Below are positions 13,036 to 27,010 of a stretch of 64,000 nucleotides of DNA, in pieces. Position 1 is the first letter of the stretch. Each line of letters starts with the position of its first letter. The notes under the pieces are model-generated. The model worked only from the letters and a program-made list of their open reading frames with translations. It was not told the DNA's origin and made no database searches. The DNA is from Adineta vaga (taxonomy: Eukaryota; Rotifera): assembly GCA_021613535.1 (NCBI GenBank), contig CP075496.1:5456001-5520000 (forward strand). The letters are read 5' to 3'. A program made the translations under genes and the position numbers.

Positions 13036-14915
13036 ATGACTACGACTTCAAACGGTAAAAAACCGTGTAAGAAATGTGGTACCAGAAATTGGGTATTCCT
13101 ATGTGATGGATGTCATGAGTCATTCTGTGTTAAACATGCGTCTGAACATCGTACAGAATTATCAGTCGAATTGGATAATCTCGTTTAGCAATATAATCAT
13201 TTAAAAAATCTTTATGATCATCATGAAAAGCGTCAGGAACATCCACTATGTTCTCAGATCGATGTATGGGAACATGATGCTATCATTAAAATTCGACAAG
13301 CCGCTGAGACTGCTCGTGATGAAATTCGACAATTACTTGACGAATCCAATAGTCGAATGAAGACAATATTAAGTCAGTTTCATGATCAACTTCATCGTGA
13401 ACGTGAAAATGACCATTATACTGAAATTGATATCAATCAATGGAAAGAGCAATTAGTGATGATAAGGAAACAATTAGAAACACCGTCTGATATCGAACTA
13501 ATACCAGACATGCAATTGGCACCGATTTATTTGATAAAAGTAACAGCAATAAAACCTGAAACATTGCTTCAAATACCTGTAATATCTCAAATAACGGTAT
13601 CCTGTAATGAAAGAAATGACATCGACTGCTCGTGTAATGATAACGATGTTGATATTGCAAAATCGAATATTACCAATACGGATGACAAATCCAACATTGA
13701 AGGTATAAATTTATTCATAGATTGTCGACAAAATCAACTAACAGTTTAATTTTAGACACACATGAAGTAAGTCAAATTCTAGAAGAAAAAGAAGAAGAAG
13801 AAATCACAACAACCATGGAATCTTGTCCATCCATACCATTGGTTGAACCTCGAATTCTTCTTGATCCATCTAAGAAAAATCATCTTGTGGTATTGGAATT
13901 ATCTCATACACTTCAATCACAACTAGGTAAAAATCTTTTAAAATTAACAGATCATCCTGTTAAAACATTCAATCAAGAAGATGATTATCTAAATGATTTG
14001 AAATGCATGGAACAAACGATACTTTTTATCGATTTAACAAGTCTACTATCCGATGAACGAAATCGTTTATTAGATAACCTTTCTGAATTGGACAATATTT
14101 ATTTTCTATACATTCAAGGTAAATCAGTGCATGATGATGATGAATGTGGTTATATCTTCAGACGTTATCCAAAGATCAAAGCTATGTTCGAAAATGAGCA
14201 ACGTCTCTTAGTGCAATGGACTATCGATACTGTAAATGAATATAAAGAAGCCGGTGATATGTATACAGAACTAGGAGATAAAGACAGAGGACGTCAATGT
14301 TTTGAAGAAGGTATAAAATTGTACAATCATTTATCTGAATTTCTTCATGAAAAACGACGTATTCGTTAAATAAATAAATCATAGAAATCTTTTGTTCTGT
14401 CTCTTATCTCTAGATAAATTTCTACCACTCATTCTACTCTACTTGTATTACTTGATCTTCTAAATGAACATCAGAATTTAGAACAATTATTCGATCTACA
14501 ACTATTTCGTCGATATACCGATAGAAACCAATGTTTAAGCCATATCTCGTCTCATGTTCATACTACTCGTTTATTACATTTTTTCCTACCAAAATCAGAA
14601 CACGTAATCGTCGCAGCTGGAATTGTTATGCTCAACACAATTTATTACATTTATTGTGTAGACCAAGCAAGTATGAATGAAATGCGACAACGATACAATC
14701 AACCAATGTTTGTTAAAATACTTCCTATGCAATCGTTACCGACATATTTACAACAAGCAGCTATTTGTCATCTAACTGAACTTGCAGACCGATCACTACA
14801 TCAACCTGATGAACGAGATCTTGCGTTGCAAACAGCAATCGAATTAACAAAATCATTAACGAACGAACTTCACAAGCATATGCAATACACAGTTGGTACT
14901 CAACCAGAAGATTAA
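13036..14915 (+). pseudogene. Lineage-specific B-box-like zinc-finger protein gene with in-frame TAG and frame break
   Basis: Not a named family to me. From ATG 13036 the protein begins with a Cys/His-rich B-box-like finger (KPCKKCGTRNWVFLCDGCHES, then FCVKHASEHR). The reading frame hits TAG at 13186-13188 but continues open for over 500 bases in the same frame with sensible helical, charged protein (QYNHLKNLYDHHEKRQ, then DEIRQLLDES). A good intron (13703-13755, GTATAA...TTTTAG) joins to DTHEVSQILEE. After EKRR at about 14355 an intron ending TCTCTAG (14413) is plausible, but the coding-looking frame downstream (STLLVLLDLLNEHQNLEQL, from 14421) has a TAA at 14415-14417, so the frames do not join cleanly. 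It ends GTQPED-stop at 14915. Two lesions suggest a recently decayed gene. Alternatives: stop readthrough plus an unrecognised splice, or assembly/sequencing error. The middle part (EAGDMYTELGDKDRGRQCFEEG) resembles a TPR-like helix pair. Confidence 0.55.
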
Positions 14916-15929
14916 TCAGACATCTTCTTGTTCTCGTAGATTTCTGTTTTGTAGATATGATTATAATAAACTTTTATCAAAAAAAAAACGTTTATATTCA
15001 ATGTTAATCTTTCGTCAAAAATGGTAAGATACGGAACAGTTATAGGAAGACATTTGTTTCTACTTCTATACAGATGTTTTTATTGTTACTAATATTATAT
15101 TTTCTCGTATTTCTTTATTTGTGTGTGTCAAAAAACTTCATTCGAGGAGTTAAATAAAACACACACATTCACAGATACAGCAAGAAAAAGAAAAGAAAAT
15201 ACAAATACATTTGTTTTCTTGAGGGAGAGAGAGAGAAAGAAAGCGAGATCAGGTGAGCAAGCAAAAGAAGAAGAAGAGAAAAAAATAGAACATATGTGTA
15301 AAGACGTTCAATTAGCAAAAAAACAGAAATGAAAGAAATTGAATTTGAATTAGATCATGTTCTTTTGAAAAATACAAAATAAAATTGAAAAGAAAAAGAA
15401 ATTAAAAGAAAACAGTTTTATAGATATTTTGGTCATCGTACACAAGTTGACAGATTACAAAACAACCGATGGCTATTGCGTCCAAGATAGAAGAAAAGAC
15501 GTGTAAGTCGAGATTCAAATACTAGAATTTTCTCTTAAGGAAAGTATTGTCTTTACAGTCACTGTTAGCATAGATATATGTATATATAAGAAAAAGAAAG
15601 AAAACGATACTATGATTAACTGTACATATTAGAATATGATCTAGGAAGGAATTGAACTCACAAGGAAATGAAGAGCACCATAGAAAAATTCATTTACATA
15701 TCGTTAGATTCTATTTTTCTCTTATTCAACTTAGAAAATTGAGCATAAGGCGAATTGATTTCAAAATAAAACTGGTAAGGCAATTTTGTTTTCTCAGAAA
15801 AGAAAGAGAGAAAGAAAAAAAATATGTATACGAAGAAAAAGAACCATTTTGAATTTAGTTAGAAAAAAAAACAGTTGATAAAAACGAGAAAGAAAAATAA
15901 GCACAGATGAAAAGATTTCGAAAGACAAA
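14916..15929. other. Intergenic: convergent 3' flanks
   Basis: Lies between two convergent genes and should hold both 3' UTRs. It contains purine-rich, A/G-biased stretches (about 15180-15330, including a GA run near 15222-15243) that give spurious lysine/glutamate-rich ORFs on the plus strand. No gene is supported. Confidence 0.55.
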
Positions 15930-18391
<2,462 letters not shown>

Positions 18392-21300
18392 TTTTTTCTT
18401 TTCGAGTAATTTGTTTATTGTTTTATTATCGCTTTCGTATGAACGATTCGTCATTTATATCCAAACACACATGGACAAGAAAAAGTAAGCGTAAAAAAAG
18501 GTTCTTTTTCTTTTTTGCTATTCAATATCTGAATACAATAAGATGCTGAAGAAAAATCTAAAATAAATAGGATCATGTTTATTAAATGACTTTCTATGAG
18601 TGTACTCGACGATTGATATTGATGTATGTGCATGAAAAACGAAAATTTATGACAAGAAGTTCGAAATTACTCATTATACATCTATGCACTTGGATATACG
18701 AAAAATGATAAAAGAAATGAAACTGATTTGAAAAAGAAGAAAGATAATAAGTTTAGAAACAAAAAAAATTGAAATCAATAATTTCTATTTTACCTTTTAC
18801 TTTAATGTTTATAACGAATGAATGCATGTGATCTATATTTTATTAGTCACTTTAACTAACCAATCAGAATGATAATAAAATAGAATATCTATTTTTAAAA
18901 TATGAACGAAAGACTAGTCTCATTTTTAAGATAAATTCAAAACTGATCTTTCAATCAGACAAATTCATTTTTGACACTCTATATAACTAGTCGAAACGTA
19001 TGTAATCATTCATTTGGTTATATCGACAATCGAACAAAAACATTTTATAAGTTTATTAATATTTTAAACGCGTTTTGCTCGTTCACTTTACTTCTCATAC
19101 CTGCAGTACGACCTCACGTGCTTAAAACATATTTACATTAACATTGTCTACAATTTTAAGCAAGTTATATCAGATTTTCTCTCTGAAAAAGACTTATTTT
19201 TAGTAACCATTTTCGATGTCATTATTTCGAGTGATTTAATGTTAAAAATACTCTTGAAGGATTAAAAATAGCAATAGCACAAAGATATTTAAGTCAGTCA
19301 AAGCCCACTTGAACTTATGCTATTTGAAGAGGAAGAAATACTTGCATAACTCAAGCATTTTAAGCAAAGAGAATAAATAACTGAAATAGCAAAAGAAAAT
19401 AGAGTAGATAATAAACTTAAAATAGAAGAAAAAAATTAGTTGGGAGCTATTTTATATTTTCATTAAAAAAGAGCAACGAGAAAGATAATAAAGTTCTTCT
19501 AACGCACTACAACTCGTTTCTATGAAAAGAAATTACACTAGATTAATCGGTACGTGTATTGTTGACGAACCTATCTACGAGAAATGTACACAAAGAATAA
19601 ATTCTGACTTACTGGAATTATTTGTTCTGTTGATCATCGATCGACTGGTGCTTCATCATTTGGTGATGATTAATGACATATCGTTAAGCATTACTAGATA
19701 TAACCACGACTCCTACATTGATTAGAGATAAAATCCCATAGTTGTTAGGAACACTTAGATTTGAAACCTTCTTTGTCTAACATCACAAGATTTTTCCAAC
19801 TTACAAATCTGATTTTCATTTTATTATGCATCACTCAGGTAGGGGAGGGAAGAGATGTGTATATTTCATCTATAATAATCTTTCGTTTTCTTCGAACTCG
19901 GAAGATAATGATATACAATGAAAACTTACGACAATATACGTATTTTCCCGGCCCGAGATATATGAGAAAATTGACTAGTTTTACATATCTAATACGTCGC
20001 AAACTGAATATGAGTGACTGAAAAGCTCTTCTCTTCTTTCTTTTTTCTTCTCTTCTCGTCGTCTCGTATGAAAGGCAGGTCGGATTCGCTTTGTATATAC
20101 ACCAATAGAATATTTTCTATTCTATGTTTGATTTTTTTTGTCTCACTTCACAAATCTCAAACATTTTATTAAATGATTACCGATGATTTTCTTTATCACT
20201 GTTAACTCCTAATTTATAGAAAATATAGAAATGAAATGCTTCTCAAAAGTGTTGCCCTCTTTTGCCATGCAAAGATGAGTATGCTATCAATAAAGTGAAT
20301 GCATCTATTTTGAAAATTAATCATTAACAACGACGAATTAAACGATATCAGGAATATGTTTACAGAATAGAATATTCATGAATTTAATTATAAATGTACT
20401 TTGAGTGTGTAAGACATATGCGATGAACTGAAGATATCTCAATCGAAATAAATGGTTGCTAAAAGCTTTTATCTTGAGGTTCAGAGAGTTCATAAGTGAT
20501 ATATAATCTTCAGAAAGAAAAATGAATCTCACCAAATCGTCTAATGAAGAAGGATGACAATAAATTCATCACTAAGATACCTATCACTTCCAAGGATCAA
20601 AAGATTTTGTAACATTTGAAATAACGTTGAATCTATTCAAGTTTTGTAAACTTATGTTGTTCTTATCAAGCAATAATTCTGAAGCCTTTTACATATATTG
20701 CATCTGTATAATTCAATCAATAGTGCTGTTCTTTTTTTTTTGTTAAAGTTTTCTTAATTTTCAAATTGAATGTTATTATAATATCAGAACATATTGACAA
20801 ATAAAGTAGTGATATAATAAGAGTTTAGACTACATTAATTTTGTAAGTTAAATGTTGGTAGTGACTGTCAGAAAACTCCTGATGAACTATGTAAAAACTG
20901 AGTTAATGTTCGAATGATCGCAGATATTGGATCTGATTTATTTACATTGGTTTTGGACGATTTAGACAAATTAACGACATCAAATTGAACTTTTTCTAAC
21001 ACAATTATTTGAACAGAAGAACGAAGTACAAGAATATAAAAAGTCAATATACTAGTCATACATACATTTTCTGACAAGATAAATGTGTAAGATGTGGATA
21101 TCTTTTCCGTGATCTATTTTTAGATTCTCAGAGATAATAGTACATAATTACTATATAACATGAAGTACATCATTCAATGCGAATAGTGACGTGAGAAGTT
21201 TTTCTTTCGATTGAGTAGAATCATTTATAAATAGATTTCTAGACATTTGATGTTTTTGTACACGGATGTACATTTACAATATACACAGGATGTGTACGAC

Positions 21301-22495
21301 AATATTTGTCTTTGTCATTTTTGATCAATTAATGTATACTGTTGACGCATTGTTTTTGAATTTCTTTTATTGTCTAAAATGTTCGATAGTGAATTGATGC
21401 AAACAAGATCAATTCACTCTTAAGATTGACATTAAAACAACATCTGTTTAATAAATGTCGTGATCAAATCCAGCGACTATGAAGACAATATAAGATTTCC
21501 TTACCTATACTTACCACTGTAGAGACGAATAGTGGACATAATTGCATCGAAACATTTAACATTTGTCTTATTCTCTTTTTTATTGATATCTGTCAGAAAT
21601 ATTTTTTATTAAAGTGCGTTCTATATATTGTATCTCCTACATTCAAATCTTTTTTGCATATGTTTAACAGCGTAGATACATTCGACTATCGGGTCATCTC
21701 AAAAAGTAATTTGATTCGTTCAAAATTGACACCAATAGAATCTCACGTATTCCATGTTTTACTCACTTCGTTCTTTCTTCTTTCTTCATGTCTTGTCTTA
21801 TTTCATAAATTTCAGTCAGTTCAAGTCCAGTTATTTATGAATTAATTGTTTCGCTTGTGTCCATCTGTTGATTCCCGTTTAGTTTGTTCCGAATATAGAA
21901 TTCAAACAGTGGACCAAAGTCTCTAGTTTGCATGACAAAATGTTTTCGAATTAGTTGTTGACTGTGAATGCAAGTGTTGAAATTCTGGCTTACAATACAC
22001 TTCAATTATGCTGACAACGTGTTCAAATGGTAACAATTGATTAAGTTATCTATAATGGTCATTGGTAAGTGAAACACATTTTTATATTTTTCTATTCTTA
22101 TTTTTATAGATATGCAACTTTGCATTTAGTAGTAGCGTATGGATTCTTCTGTCTAGATTAGCATGGTACTTGTCTTAAGATATTGGAATATTCTATGAAT
22201 CTTAATCTGATTCTAGAAATAATACTTATGCTAGAAAAAAAATCTCTTAAACATATGAAATCTACTGATAAACAACTCGAAATCGGTAGCATTCGCAAGT
22301 ATATAAATGGTTTCATTTCGACTTTTCTTGCTTATTAAAAACTAGCAGATATGTAACATTCCATCATCTATGAGAACAAATCTCGTCAATATACCAAATA
22401 CATGTTATATATATATATATATATACCTTCTTTTTTTTCATCGAATAATCTATCAATGATTTCTTTGTTTCAGATATAATAAAAAGAAAACAAGA
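18392..22495. other. 4.1-kb region without supported gene
   Basis: By far the longest gene-free stretch in the window, between divergent G-alpha-s and CSN2. AT-rich with no long ORF; those of 60-94 codons (19522-19725, 19761-20021, 20868-21077, 21654-21845) show no domain, no paired exons and no matching splice context. A (TA)n run is at 22406-22425 just before CSN2. It may hold 5' UTR exons/introns and enhancers of G-alpha-s, or non-coding RNA; nothing specific can be shown. Confidence 0.55.
22406..22425. repeat. (TA)n microsatellite
   Basis: About ten TA units immediately upstream of the CSN2 gene, about 70 bp before its ATG. Confidence 0.9.
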
Positions 22496-24277
22496 ATGTC
22501 TGACGATGATGATATGGGTGGTAATGATGATTTTGATCTTGATTATGAAAATACAGATGAAGAACCCGATGCTGATTTGGAAAATCAATATTATAATTCC
22601 AAAGCTTTGAAAGAAGATGATCCACTTGCTGCAATTGAGAGTTTCAAGAAAGTACTAGCTTTAGAACAAAAAAGTGGAGAAAAAGGTGATTGGGGTTTCA
22701 AAGCACTCAAACAAATGATGAAGATTTATTTCAAAATGGAAAACTATGATGAAATGTTGATTTGTTATAAAGAATTGTAAGTGTTTGTTTTTCAGAGAAA
22801 ATAACATTGGTTCATCGGAAAGGTCATGACATTTTTCCTCATTCTATTGATTGGAAAACATTGAACAGAAAATTTTGCATTTATCTGTTCTTCATACGAG
22901 TCGTTTTACATTAGCCAAACATAATCTAACGCAATAAATAATTCATATGTCTGCTCGTGAAAATATGCAATCGACTTCAAAGTTTCTATAAATAAGAATC
23001 TATCTACGTCATTGATATGTGGTACCTGAAATAATCATCAACTGTATATTGAAAAGAGTTGATTAAATAGTTATATTATTATTTATTTGTTTGAATTATT
23101 TAGATTAACATATATTAAATCTGCTGTTACACGAAATGTTAGTGAAAAATCCATTAATTCAATTCTTGATTATATCTCTACATCGAAACAAATGGATTTA
23201 TTACAGAATTTTTATGAGACAACTTTAGGTGCATTGAAGGAAACAAAAAATGAACGTCTTTGGTTTAAAACCAATTTAAAATTAGGTAAATTATATGAAG
23301 AACAACAAGATTATGTTAAATTACAAAAAATTCTCAAAGAATTACATAAATCATGTCAAACATCCGAAGGTAAAAACAAAATTTAATTTATTTCGCTACT
23401 AATTATACATATCTATCCATACTAGGTACTGATGATCAACGTAAAGGTACACAATTACTCGAAGTCTACGCATTAGAAATTCAAATGCATACTTTACAAA
23501 AGAATACCAAAAAATTAAAACAACTTTATGAATTATCATTACATATCAAAGCTGCTATTCCACATCCACTGATTATGGGTTTGTTTTTTTGGGATTGGAT
23601 TCCTTATTGTAATATTTTATAATTCTTTCCTATTCTATTTAGGTGTAATACGAGAATGTGGTGGGAAAATGCACCTACGTGAACAAGAGTATGAAAAGGC
23701 TCATACGGATTTTTTTGAAGCATTTAAAAGTTATGATGAATCTGGCTCACCACGTCGTACAACATGTTTAAAATATCTTGTTCTAGCTAATATGTTAATG
23801 CGTTCAACAATTAATCCATTTGATTCTCAAGAAGCTAAACCATATAAAACAGATCCAGAAATTCAAGCAATGACAAATCTTGTTGGTGCTTATCAAAATA
23901 ATGATATAAAAGAATTTGAATCCATTCTACGTATCAATCGTCAAGCAATTATGGATGATCAATTTATTCGTGAACATATTGAAATACTTCTACGAACTAT
24001 ACGTACTAAAGTGTTAGTAAAACTAATCAAACCTTATACAAAAATTCGTATTGAATTTATTGCGCAAGAATTAAATATTCAAATGGATGATGTCGAAAGT
24101 CTTTTAATATCATGTATACTCGATCAAACAATAACAGGCAAAATTGATCAAGTTAATCATGTTCTTGAACTCGATCAACAACAAAATATTCAAGGTTTAC
24201 ATCGTTATACTGCTATATCAAAAGTTTCTACTCAATTACAAAGTGTTCAACACGCTATTATTCAAAGATTTAATTAA
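22496..24277 (+). CDS. COPS2: COP9 signalosome subunit 2
   Basis: CSN2/Alien: scaffold subunit of the COP9 signalosome, which removes NEDD8 from cullins and so controls cullin-RING ubiquitin ligases. ATG 22496 opens with the family's acidic N-terminus ([17 protein letters not shown], then [19 protein letters not shown]). Exon 1 ends near 22777; a 320-bp intron leads to [23 protein letters not shown] at about 23101; further exons follow at about 23425 ([20 protein letters not shown]) and 23644 ([20 protein letters not shown]). The TPR-like/PCI part includes [40 protein letters not shown] and FIAQELNI, typical of the PCI winged helix. It ends IIQRFN-stop at 24277, slightly different from but at the same place as in other animals. 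Length is about 440 residues, as in the family. AATAAA at 24349-24354. Confidence 0.96.
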
Positions 24278-25580
24278 ATCGAAAGAAAATATTCTTTCCT
24301 TTTTTTCAAAAAAACAAATGCATATAAATTATATTTTTAACTATAAGGAATAAAAAAAAGGTTTGCTGATGAAGTTATATGTTTCTTGTTTTGATCAGAA
24401 ATTATAGTCCAAACGATCCATAGTATATCGAAGCGTTTTTGTTCTGTTCTGCTACGAATGAGACGAGATTCTCCATTAGGGAAAAACGATGTATCGAGGA
24501 AAAAAAACAACATCACTTTTGTACTAGCTAGAAGAAAAACATTCGACTATTACTTGTTATCTTTCTTCATTTCGAAGCGATTGACAGCAAATACCGAATA
24601 TTAAACATACGTAACGGCAGCAAAAATAAAAGTAAGATGTTTTCCTTATATTTCTTTTTCATATTATTTTAAATCTTAATCTCATTTCTATCCTTGATAT
24701 AACGATAGATATCATTAAAATAGATATGTGTCCTCTATGCGTGTACCTAAATCTATACAGGACAAATAGATTGAAGCAGTTCAAAATTGCATCGTCTTTC
24801 TTTTTCGATAATCATCATGTAAGAAATAGGAGGTGTGTATAAAAAAATGCACTCAAACTTCTTTTCAATGGTCTATCCTTGACCTTCCTTTCGTACATAG
24901 TTTCGACGTTAAATATATAGCTGTTAAATAATCCCTATGTATACACGCGTACATATTTTCTATAACTATATACCGTCATTGGATGTGATTTTATAAACAA
25001 TTAAGGACATGACCGCGTTCATACATGCTTTTTCTTCTTTTCAACATTTTCCGGCCGTTTTTCATCAGTGAAGTAACAACTGACGTGCACGTCATAGCAG
25101 TAGAGTTAGATACATTCGTGGACGATGAAGTTAAGAGAACAGAGAAAAAAGTAGGCAGAGAGAGAGAGAGAAAAAGAGAAAAAAGAAAAATCACTATCGT
25201 CGTCGCCACTTGCGGTCTCATTCTACCATTATTCATCACACTATACTGCTGAACTATTTGTACTGACCATCTCTTCTCAAATCTTATTTTCACCATGAAC
25301 GGACATTTTGCAAAAGAACATACAACATTAGTTAGCCGTCAAACGACTCATTCTCATCCTCATGATTGGCATCGAGCTATTAAGGTTAGATAATTTGAAT
25401 TTAACTTTTTTCTTATAGAAATGCGAATTTTAAAGAAAGAAAGAAATTGTTGTCGTTTTTTTCCTAATGTACATATTTACAAATTATTCCATACTCTAGA
25501 TTTGAATTCTCTCATCCTTGTCTTCTTCTCTCTGTTACTTTTCCATCTCTTTGTAATACACTGTGATTTTTCTGTAAATA
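24278..25580. other. Intergenic: CSN2 3' flank and SNRNP40 5' region
   Basis: Holds the CSN2 polyadenylation signal (24349-24354), then AT-rich sequence and a more mixed region (24990-25400). A 32-codon ORF with a good Kozak context (ACCATGA) at 25295-25393, rich in histidine (HSHPHDWH), could be an upstream ORF or a first exon of SNRNP40. A GA-rich run lies near 25155-25185. The antisense ORF at 24991-25296 is not supported. Confidence 0.5.
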
Positions 25581-26682
25581 ATGAGTTTAAAACGACCAAA
25601 TGAAAATGGCAGTTTGGTACCAATTGGTCCCCAACCACCACTTAAACAAGCTCGAATAAACGAAAATAATCAACTCGTTGCAACACGTACACGTACATCA
25701 AAATTAGCCGCACCAATTATGTTATTACAAGGTCATGAAGGAGAAATCTTTTCCTGTAAATTTCATGCCGATGGTGAAATAATGGCATCAGCTGGATTTG
25801 ATCGAAAGATATTTTTATGGAATGTTTATGATCAATGTTATAATTGGTATGTTTTAACCGGTCATGGTGGATCTATTATGGAAATTCAATGGAGTCCTGA
25901 TGGAAGTGAACTTGCTTCATGTTCGACAGGTTTGTAAAAAAAAACGAAAAGATTTGTCTATTCTATTTTGTTTCCCTTGAATTTATTTAGATAAATTAGC
26001 ATATATATGGGATATTACAACATGTCAACGTGTAAAAAAATTAAAAGGTCATCAATCATTTATTAATTCGATTGGTTATTCACGTATTGGAAAAGATATG
26101 ATGTGTACCGGATCTGATGATGGTACTGTTAAAATTTGGGATCGACGAAAACGTGGTGAAGTTATGACATTTCAATCAACATATCAAGTTCTAACATGTT
26201 GTTTTAATGCATCATCTGATGCAGTCTTCTCCGGTGGAATCGACAATACAATTAAAATGTGGGATATACGTAAACAAGATGTATCATTACGTCTTGAAGG
26301 TCATCTTGATAGTCCTACAGGTCTTGAATTAAGCCATGATGGATCGTATTTAGCATCGAATTCAATGGATTCAACAATACGTATATGGGACATTCGTCCA
26401 TATTTTAATGGAGTTGATCGATGTATAAAATTATTACAAGGTCATCAGCATAATTTTGAGAAGAATCTTTTACGTGTTGCTTGGTCACCTGATGGCAAAC
26501 GTATTTCATGTGGAAGTGCTGATAAACATGTTTATATATGGGATATAACAACACGACAAATACTTTATCGTTTACCAGGTCATCTTGGTAGTGTCAACGA
26601 AGTTGACTTTCATCCAACTGAACCTATTGTGGCATCATGTTCCTCAGATAAAACTGTTTTTCTTGGGGAAATCGAACCCTAG
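25581..26682 (+). CDS. SNRNP40: U5 snRNP 40 kDa WD-repeat protein
   Basis: Component of the U5 small nuclear ribonucleoprotein in the spliceosome. ATG 25581 gives MSLKRPNENGSLVPIGP, followed by a seven-bladed WD40 propeller: MLLQGHEGEIFSCKFHADG, YVLTGHGGSIMEIQWSPDG, KLKGHQSFINSIGYS, then TVKIWDRRKRGE, NTIKMWDIRKQD, RLEGHLDSPTGLELSHDG, LLQGHQHNFEKNLLRVAWSP and LPGHLGSVNEVDFHPTEP. Each blade carries GH and WD-type dipeptides. The protein ends with SSDKTVFLGEIEP, the characteristic SNRNP40 tail. A single intron at about 25930-25990 joins CST-G to DKLAYIWDI. Length is about 347 residues, close to the usual size. Constitutive expression is expected. Confidence 0.95.
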
Positions 26683-26751
26683 AAACATTTTTCTCTTAAA
26701 TGATTTCAAAACTATGTACATGCTTTTAAGCTGTACAGAAAATTTGTTTTT

Positions 26752-26834
26752 GTTTCTCTCTCTCTCTCTTTTTCTTTTTCTTTTTCTTTTGTGTGTATGT
26801 TGAGGATGATGTTGTTGTTATTGTTGTTGTTGTT
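26752..26834. repeat. Simple repeats in SNRNP40 3' flank
   Basis: A (CT)n / CTTTTT pyrimidine run (26752-26790) followed by a GTT trinucleotide run (about 26810-26833) in the 328-bp spacer between SNRNP40 and pyruvate kinase. The rest of the spacer is AT-rich, with a splice-acceptor-like TCATTTAG at 27003-27010 directly before the kinase ATG. Confidence 0.8.
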
Positions 26835-27010
26835 ACTGTCCTTTCTATATGTGTGCTTCTATAAAACCTCGAATGTGAAACAAATGTACGCATTTGTATA
26901 AGAGAAAATAATTCAGTTTTGTTGAGAGAAGAATTGGATTAAGGCAAAGATTACTATTCATGTCATTCATAAAGAAATGTTTCCTACAAAATAAGAATAT
27001 TGTCATTTAG

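Noticed and set aside
13151-13188. 38-bp intron ending at the TAG (GTACAG...TTTAG) to remove the in-frame stop
   Set aside because: Removing it shifts the frame and meets a TAA two codons later, and it is shorter than other introns here.
24991-25296. Minus-strand ORF of 101 codons
   Set aside because: Overlaps the 5' region of SNRNP40; composition driven by antisense simple repeats.
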